The notes below the pieces were generated by a model that did no database searches, was not told the origin of the DNA, and saw nothing but the letters and a program-made list of their open reading frames with translations. This document shows, in pieces, positions 59,270-64,000 of a stretch of 64,000 nt of DNA. The stretch comes from CAYFPX01 sp964519895 (GTDB taxonomy: Bacteria > Myxococcota_A > UBA796 > CAJQPC01), in NCBI GenBank assembly GCA_964519895.1, contig CAZFLE010000012.1, positions 1 through 64,000 of the forward strand, written 5' to 3'. A program made the translations under genes and the position numbers. Numbering within the stretch: position 1 is the stretch's first letter; the number at the start of each line of letters is the position of its first letter.

Positions 59270-59365
59270 TCCCCTCACCTGTCATCGGGGTGACATCGGT
59301 CTTCGGTGCGCCCCGTGAGATTGTCTGATCCGTCACCAGGAAGGTGACTGGGTCGAGAATCCCAC

Positions 59366-59395
59366 GGGGCCCCGTCCTGTTCTGGACGGGGCCCC
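59366..59395 (+). terminator. Stem-loop terminator of the fad operon
   Basis: GGGGCCCCGTCC and GGACGGGGCCCC form a perfect 12-bp stem around TGTTCT, followed by CCTTCCTTC. It lies about 100 bases after the thiolase stop and 28 bases before the next start, on the same strand. The pyrimidine tail is not T-only, so termination may be partial. Confidence 0.65.
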
Positions 59396-59422
59396 CCTTC
59401 CTTCGCCCCAAGGTGCTCGACC

Positions 59423-60079
59423 ATGCCCACGACCCTGATCGTCGGTGCCAGCCAGGGCATCGGGCTGGAGCTCGCCCGCCAGCTCAGTGCCGCCGGGCAC
59501 ACGGTGCACGGGACCTGCCGCCGGGACGCTGGGGAGCTCACGGCGCTTGCCACCGTGCACCCCCTCGACGTCACCGACCAAGGATCGGTTGCGGCCCTGG
59601 TCGACCGTCTGGCCCAGACCCGGCTGGACTGGCTGATCCTCTGCGCGGGCTTGCTGGTGCGCACGCCTCTGGAGACTCTGGACCTCGACGCGGTGCGCCG
59701 CCAGTTCGAGGTCAACGCGCTGGGGCCCCTGCGCCTGGTCGCGGGCCTGCAGGGGTGTCTGGGGTCGGGCTCGCGGGTGGCGATCATCACCAGCCGGATG
59801 GGCTCCATCGGCGACAACACGTCGGGCAGTCGCTACGGCTACCGCATGTCCAAGGCAGCCGTGAACATGGCGGGGGTGAGCCTGGCCCGGGATCTGGCCC
59901 CGCGCGGCGTCAGCGTGGCCCTGCTCCACCCCGGCTTCGTGCGCACCGCCATGACGGCCTACAACGGCTTCGTCGACCCACCCGAGGCCGCGGCCGGGCT
60001 GATCCAGCGCATCGAGGAGCTGACTCTGGAGACGTCGGGGGGCTTCTGGCACGCCAATGGAGAGCGGCTGCCCTGGTAG
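59423..60079 (+). CDS. Short-chain dehydrogenase/reductase
   Basis: A classic SDR of 218 residues: cofactor loop LIVGASQGIGLELARQL, NAG-type LCAGLL, and the catalytic Tyr/Lys in YGYRMSKAAVNM with Ser in IITSRMGS. C-terminus ends HANGERLPW. Similar to C-factor/CsgA-type and sepiapterin-reductase-like SDRs of myxobacteria in size and motifs; the substrate cannot be assigned. It follows the fad terminator, so it probably has its own promoter. Confidence 0.85.
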   Translation: MPTTLIVGASQGIGLELARQLSAAGHTVHGTCRRDAGELTALATVHPLDVTDQGSVAALVDRLAQTRLDWLILCAGLLVRTPLETLDLDAVRRQFEVNALGPLRLVAGLQGCLGSGSRVAIITSRMGSIGDNTSGSRYGYRMSKAAVNMAGVSLARDLAPRGVSVALLHPGFVRTAMTAYNGFVDPPEAAAGLIQRIEELTLETSGGFWHANGERLPW

Positions 60080-60187
60080 GTACCCGGCTGTCACCAGGTG
60101 TCCGGGAGTGCGCCAAAGGGTCTCAGGCCCTTGAACCGGAAGATGGCCCGGGAGGAAGCTTCAGCTGCTCCTGCCCGAGGCCCCACC

Positions 60188-60934
60188 ATGAGAACAGAAA
60201 TCCGTTCAGCCATCGCCCTCAATGGACCCTTGGACCGCGTGTTCGGCACGACCCGCTGGATCGACGGCGACGTCCTGCGCTTCGAGACCCATGGGGGGCT
60301 CGAGGTGGGGGACCGCTACGAGGTCCGGCTCGAGCTGGCCGGGGCCTATGACTCGGTCCAGGCGCGGGTCCAGGTGGTCGACACCGTGCGGTTCCAAGAA
60401 GAAGGTCCCTTGACCTGCACAGCGGTCATCGAGCGCATGACCGATGCCGACCGGGCCTCGATGGCCGTCTGGGTCGAGGAGCGCTCGGTCAGCCAGAGCC
60501 TGGGCTCCGGCACCACGGCCGGCCGTGCCCGGGTGAGCCGGGCGTTGCGAGCCAGCCTGCAGCGCTCTCGCGAGGCCGCGCACTCGACCTGGGACTTCGA
60601 AGAAGGCGGTCGGCAGGAGGTCAAGATCGAGGCCTGCAGCCAGGCTGATCTCCACCTGTCGCCCGGGGGCACGGTGCTCACCGCCCGCTGGGTGACAGCC
60701 AGCGCTCTGGCCCGCGACTGGGAGACCGGGCTCGGCGAAGGGGTGCTGGAGGGCATCGCCACCGGTCCGCCTCCGTCCCAGGGCACCCGGCTCACGGTTC
60801 AGCTCCAGCTTCCACAGGGCAAGGTCCTGGTCGGGCGGGGCATCGCCCTGGCCCCTCGCGGCCTGCGCTGCCGGGTCCAGCTGACCCTGACCGAGGCCAT
60901 GAGCTACCGGCTCCAGGCCGCCTGCGCCGCCTGA
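60188..60934 (+). CDS. PilZ-like protein, hypothetical
   Basis: From ATG 60188 the product has 248 residues in two beta-rich halves. The N-terminal part (GPLDRVFGTTRWIDGDVLRFET...GDRYEVRLEL) and the C-terminal part (LHLSPGGTVLTARWV...GTRLTVQLQLPQGKVLVGRGIAL) look like tandem PilZ-type barrels, with a basic helical linker (TAGRARVSRALRASLQRSR). A clear RxxxR c-di-GMP motif is not seen. Assignment is therefore tentative; alternatives include other beta-barrel regulators. Confidence 0.5.
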   Translation: MRTEIRSAIALNGPLDRVFGTTRWIDGDVLRFETHGGLEVGDRYEVRLELAGAYDSVQARVQVVDTVRFQEEGPLTCTAVIERMTDADRASMAVWVEERSVSQSLGSGTTAGRARVSRALRASLQRSREAAHSTWDFEEGGRQEVKIEACSQADLHLSPGGTVLTARWVTASALARDWETGLGEGVLEGIATGPPPSQGTRLTVQLQLPQGKVLVGRGIALAPRGLRCRVQLTLTEAMSYRLQAACAA

Positions 60935-60943
60935 GCGCGCTCT

Positions 60944-61642
60944 TCAGTCCTCGGTCCGGTCCCTGGACGCGTACAGCACCGCCTCGGTGGCTCGCTCCAG
61001 GGCAAGCCCGGCGCCCCGGGCCTGACGCGCATCGAGCACGGCCTTGGCCAGGCGCAGGGCCAGGGGATCCCGGGTGGCGATCTGCTGGGCCCAGCCCCGA
61101 GCGTCGGCCCGAGGGTCCACAGCGATCCGGCTCGTCAGGCCCCAGGCCAGGGCGGTCTCCGCGTCGACCACTCGGCCGCCCAGGATGACTTCGCGGGCCC
61201 GGCCGTGCCCCACGAGGTCCGCCAGGCGCGTCGTGCCGCCCGCGGACGGCAGGAGTCCCAGGGTGGTCTCTGGCAAGGAAAAGGTCGCCCGTGGCCCCGC
61301 GACCCGCAGATCACAGGCCAGGGCAAGCTCGCAGCCGCCGGCGACCGCTGGCCCCTGGACGGCGGCGATGCTGACGGCACCGTGGGCCGCCAACCGCTCG
61401 AACACGGCCTGGCTGTACAGGTCCAGGGCATCCCCCGGGCGGGCAGCTCGCAGCTCGGCCAGATCGGCCCCGCCGCAAAAGGCGCGCTCGCCGGCGGACT
61501 GGATCACGATCGTCGGGGTGTCGACCGAGGCGATCCCGGCGTCCAGTGCCTCGAGGCTGGCTCGGTCATAGGCGTTCGCCCGCGCTGGGCGGGCCAAGGT
61601 GAGGGTCGTGACCCCGCGGTCGACGTGGACCTCGATGCTCAT
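60944..61642 (-). CDS. Enoyl-CoA hydratase/isomerase family protein
   Basis: A crotonase-fold protein of 232 residues from ATG 61642. The oxyanion-hole segments are FCGGADLAELRAA and GPAVAGGCELALACD, and LPETTLGLLPSAGGTTRL carries the catalytic-loop Glu (LPE). The C-terminal helix is shorter than average. It likely hydrates or isomerises an acyl-CoA; it may supplement the fad enzymes but is transcribed separately and opposite. Divergent from the aminoacyl-transferase gene with 15 bases between starts. Confidence 0.9.
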   Translation of the reverse strand: MSIEVHVDRGVTTLTLARPARANAYDRASLEALDAGIASVDTPTIVIQSAGERAFCGGADLAELRAARPGDALDLYSQAVFERLAAHGAVSIAAVQGPAVAGGCELALACDLRVAGPRATFSLPETTLGLLPSAGGTTRLADLVGHGRAREVILGGRVVDAETALAWGLTSRIAVDPRADARGWAQQIATRDPLALRLAKAVLDARQARGAGLALERATEAVLYASRDRTED

Positions 61643-61657
61643 GGCTACAATGTTCCC

Positions 61658-62368
61658 ATGAGGACGGACCCCCCCGAGGGAGTGCTCATCGATGCGACAC
61701 CTCACGGCTGCCCGTACCTGCCGGGCCGCACGGCGGTGTTGCCGACGCGTTGGTACAGCCAGGACATCCGACCGGCGGACTTCGACGCGCTGCTGGCCTG
61801 TGCTGACCGCAGGGTCGGTCGCACCCTGTACCGGCCCGAGTGCCCGGACTGCCAGGAGTGCCAGGGCATCCGCGTGCACACCCACCGGCTGGTCCAGACC
61901 CGTTCCCAGCGCCGGGCCTGGCGGCGCAATGCCGACGTGAAGATCACGGTCGGCCCCCCGGTGGTGGACAAGTCACGGCTGGACCTGTTCAACCGTCACA
62001 AGCTCGAGCGCGGCCTGTCCCAGCGTCGGGCCTCGGCGGACCACTACTACTCGTGGCTGGCCCTGAGCTGCGTGCGCACGGTCGAGACCCGCTACTGGCT
62101 GGGTGAGCAACTCATCGGCATCGGCATCCTGGACGTGGGCCTGCGGGCTGCCAGCAGCGTCTACTTCTACTTCGACCCCGATCACGCCGACCGCAGCCTG
62201 GGCACCTACTCCGTGCTCCGCGAGGCAGCTTGGCTGCGCAGTCGCGGGGTCGAGTTGTACTACCTGGGCCTGTACGTGCGGGACTGTTCCCACCTGTCCT
62301 ACAAGGCCCGGTTCACCCCCCACGAGCGCCTGATCGGCGGCGAGTGGCGGGGGTTCGACGCCAGCTGA
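61658..62368 (+). CDS. bpt: Aminoacyl-tRNA--protein transferase (Bpt/Ate1 family)
   Basis: The 236 residues match the bacterial Bpt/arginyltransferase family, which transfers leucine or arginine from tRNA to N-terminal acidic residues in the N-end rule pathway. Signatures are the N-terminal CPYLPGRTAVLPTRWY, CPDCQECQGIRV, the central HYYSW, and the C-terminal SVYFYFDP...YYLGLYVRDCSHLSYKARF. ATG 61658. Donor specificity (Leu or Arg) cannot be told from sequence here. Confidence 0.9.
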   Translation: MRTDPPEGVLIDATPHGCPYLPGRTAVLPTRWYSQDIRPADFDALLACADRRVGRTLYRPECPDCQECQGIRVHTHRLVQTRSQRRAWRRNADVKITVGPPVVDKSRLDLFNRHKLERGLSQRRASADHYYSWLALSCVRTVETRYWLGEQLIGIGILDVGLRAASSVYFYFDPDHADRSLGTYSVLREAAWLRSRGVELYYLGLYVRDCSHLSYKARFTPHERLIGGEWRGFDAS

Positions 62369-62377
62369 CAGCGCTGT

Positions 62378-63847
62378 TCAGTCCTGGTCCGCCACCTGGC
62401 TGGCGATGATCTGGAACTCGACCCGGCGGTTCACCGCCTTGCCGTCGTGGCTGGTGTTGTCGACCAGTGGCATGTCCTCGCCGTAGCCGTTGGCCTCGAG
62501 GCGGTCGGCGTCGATTCCACGGCGGACCAGGTAGCGCTGCACGCTCTCGGCCCGACGCTGGGACAGGCCCAGGTTGAAGTCGTCGCCGCCGTCGCTGTCG
62601 GTGTGGCCCTGGACCTCGATGCGGAGGTGGTCATAGGCCCGCAGCATCGCGGCGGCCTCGTCCAGCAGCCGGTAGCTGTCGACCGTGATCTCGGCGCTGT
62701 TCACGTGGAAGTTCACGCCGCGGATGACGCCGGTGAAGCGTGCGACCTCGTCGGGCATGTCGTCGGGGCAGCCGTCGACGTCGTCGAAGCCGTTGTAGGA
62801 CTCGGCCACGTCGGGGCACTCGTCCCGGAAGTCGGCCAGGCCGTCGGCGTCGTTGTCCGGGTCGGCGCAGCCGTCACTGTCCTGGAAGCCGTCGATGTCC
62901 TCGGGGTGGTTCGGGCAGGCGTCGGCCACGTCCAGGACGCCGTCTTCGTCGTTGTCCTCGTCGGCGCAGCCGTCCCGGTCCAGGAAGCCGTCCTTGTCCT
63001 CGGCCGCGTCGGGGCACTGGTCCTCGACATCGGACAGACCGTCGGCGTCGTTGTCGTGGTCGGGGCAGCCGTCTGCGTCTTCCCAGCGGTCCAGGTCCTC
63101 GGGCTGATCGGGGCAGCTGTCGTCCCAGTCCGCCACGTTGTCCCGGTCGTTGTCGTCGTCGGGGCAGCCGTCCGCGTCCTCGAACCGGTCCAGGTCCTCT
63201 GGGTCGGTGGGGCAGGCGTCGAGCTTGTCCACGATGCCGTCGAAGTCCCGGTCGTTGCTGCCGTTGCCGAACCAGGCTGCGATGCCGATGGTCGCCTCCC
63301 AGTCGCTGAACACGTCGTCGCGGATGCCGTGGGGCTCGGAGCCGATGTTCATGAGGTAGCGGAAGTCCGCCCGCAGGGCCGCGGGGCCCCACAGCGGCAC
63401 GAACAGCCCGGCTCCGGCGTTGATGAGGAAGTCCAGGTCCGGATTCTCATACTGGCCCCAGCCTTCGCTGTTGCTGGTCGTGCTGATCACGTCCGGGTCC
63501 CGCCATGCGTACTTGTAGATGGCGCCGGCGCCGGCGAGCAGGAAGGGCTTGACCCTGGCGTTGGGCGCGACGAACGCCAGGGCGTTCACCCGGGGAGCGC
63601 TTGCGCTGTAGACGTTGTTGAAGCTGGTGCGGGTGTAGCCCTGGAGGTAGGAGCCTTCCCCTTCGATGGCGAACCACTTCTTGGGGCCGTAGCCCAGCCG
63701 GAAATTGGCGGTCCAGGTGGAGTCGATGGTCTCGCCGGCGTCGGTCCAGAAGTAGCCACCGGCGGTCGAGACGTAGGCGTGGTGGTGGAAGTCCGCGGCA
63801 TGGGCCGGCGCTGCGAAGAGCGTGGCGAGGAGAGCGAGCGTGGTCAT
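62378..63847 (-). CDS. OmpA-family outer membrane protein with thrombospondin type 3 repeats
   Basis: The 489-residue protein has a signal peptide (MTTLALLATLFAAPAHA). An eight-stranded beta-barrel covers about 20-200 (HAYVSTAGGYFWTDAG, ANFRLGYGPKKWFAIEG). Six or so calcium-binding thrombospondin type 3 units follow (about 205-365, each with DxDxDG and CPDxPED). The C-terminal OmpA peptidoglycan-binding domain carries INFHVNSAEI-like GVNFHVNSAEI and IEVQGHTDSDGGDDFNLGLSQRRAES. It links outer membrane and peptidoglycan. The last gene of the window, with GGATCC-based palindromes upstream. Confidence 0.93.
   Translation of the reverse strand: MTTLALLATLFAAPAHAADFHHHAYVSTAGGYFWTDAGETIDSTWTANFRLGYGPKKWFAIEGEGSYLQGYTRTSFNNVYSASAPRVNALAFVAPNARVKPFLLAGAGAIYKYAWRDPDVISTTSNSEGWGQYENPDLDFLINAGAGLFVPLWGPAALRADFRYLMNIGSEPHGIRDDVFSDWEATIGIAAWFGNGSNDRDFDGIVDKLDACPTDPEDLDRFEDADGCPDDDNDRDNVADWDDSCPDQPEDLDRWEDADGCPDHDNDADGLSDVEDQCPDAAEDKDGFLDRDGCADEDNDEDGVLDVADACPNHPEDIDGFQDSDGCADPDNDADGLADFRDECPDVAESYNGFDDVDGCPDDMPDEVARFTGVIRGVNFHVNSAEITVDSYRLLDEAAAMLRAYDHLRIEVQGHTDSDGGDDFNLGLSQRRAESVQRYLVRRGIDADRLEANGYGEDMPLVDNTSHDGKAVNRRVEFQIIASQVADQD
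62740..63220 (-). repeat. Degenerate tandem repeats encoding TSP3 units
   Basis: Successive DNA blocks of about 70-75 bases encode the thrombospondin type 3 repeats of the OmpA protein. Each repeats the pattern GTCGGGGCA plus Asp-rich codons. They are coding repeats and could recombine, changing repeat number. Confidence 0.7.
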
Positions 63848-63891
63848 GATCGTCAGATCCCGGTGCCTGGGGCGCCGCGGATCTACCCGAC

Positions 63892-63951
63892 GGATCCCCG
63901 ACCCGCAACGGGGATCCAGTGGATTGAGGCGTGAGAACCGGGGGATCCCCC
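63892..63951. promoter_or_regulatory. Cluster of GGATCC-centred palindromes upstream of the OmpA gene
   Basis: GGATCCCCG (63892-63900) and CGGGGATCC (63909-63917) form a 9-bp inverted repeat with an 8-base loop; GGGGGATCCCCC (63940-63951) is a perfect palindrome. They lie 45-104 bases before the OmpA start, where a promoter or 5' untranslated region is expected. They could be operators or an mRNA structure. Confidence 0.4.
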
Positions 63952-64000
63952 GTGGAATTCACCGGGTCGTCACAACCTACTTGCCACCCAGGTCAATCCG

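Noticed and set aside
56321..59278. 985-codon minus-strand frame opposite the fad genes
   Set aside because: It is antisense to two well-supported enzymes; composition follows the third-position GC shadow and no family motif appears.

Overview
The window is about 70% GC, densely coded and tightly packed, with many 4-base ATGA/GTGA overlaps and frequent GTG/TTG starts. The encoded repertoire points to a Gram-negative deltaproteobacterium-like organism, probably Myxococcota-related. It includes many lipoproteins with Asp/Thr/Pro-rich linkers, choice-of-anchor and FG-GAP style surface proteins, an OmpA protein with thrombospondin type 3 repeats, DUF1501/DUF1588-type secreted proteins, SWIM/MoxR/vWA clusters and a complete ISC operon. 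This placement is inference from gene content; there is no rRNA or tRNA in the window to settle it.

Layout. 1-11.3 kb: a kinase-like membrane protein cut by the window edge, hisS, a CpxP-CpxR-CpxA-like envelope stress operon, a surface vWA lipoprotein, metG, and a response regulator/cyclase remnant. 11.3-15.4 kb: an FG-GAP lipoprotein and a sulfatase-like protein, divergent from an asparagine-synthetase homologue that has lost key residues of both active sites. 15.4-20.6 kb: a 160-bp inverted-repeat element, then a MerR-type regulator with a cysteine cluster followed by iscS-iscU-iscA-hscB-hscA. 20.7-24.2 kb: a degenerate receiver, a methyltransferase and two unknown genes. 24.2-31.3 kb, minus strand: a secreted module of c-type haem lipoprotein, DUF1501 protein, DUF1588-like protein, a beta-propeller/thioredoxin-like lipoprotein interrupted by one in-frame TGA exactly where the redox cysteine should be, and a sulfatase. 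31.3-40.1 kb, minus strand: a six-gene overlapping operon with a parvulin, an enoyl-ACP-reductase-like protein, an esterase lipoprotein, two GHKL/Hsp90-type proteins and a PqqB-like metallo-beta-lactamase-fold protein. 40.1-43.6 kb: radical SAM, thioredoxin/TPR and Sel1 proteins. 43.6-44.4 kb: a PIN/Phd toxin-antitoxin pair with its operator. 44.4-53.3 kb: a vWA, DUF5682, MoxR ATPase, DUF5691 and SWIM cluster preceded by a DUF3592-like membrane protein. 53.3-64 kb: an amidohydrolase, a YegD-like Hsp70, a fatty-acid beta-oxidation pair under a palindromic operator, an SDR, an enoyl-CoA hydratase, a protein aminoacyl-transferase and an OmpA protein.

The most notable observation is the TGA-interrupted thioredoxin fold at 27636-29390, which reads as a candidate selenoprotein (U-x-x-A in place of C-x-x-C) or, failing that, a recent nonsense mutation. 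A second theme is enzyme families that have kept their fold but lost catalytic residues: kinase, AsnB-like, receiver, large GHKL and receiver-cyclase proteins.
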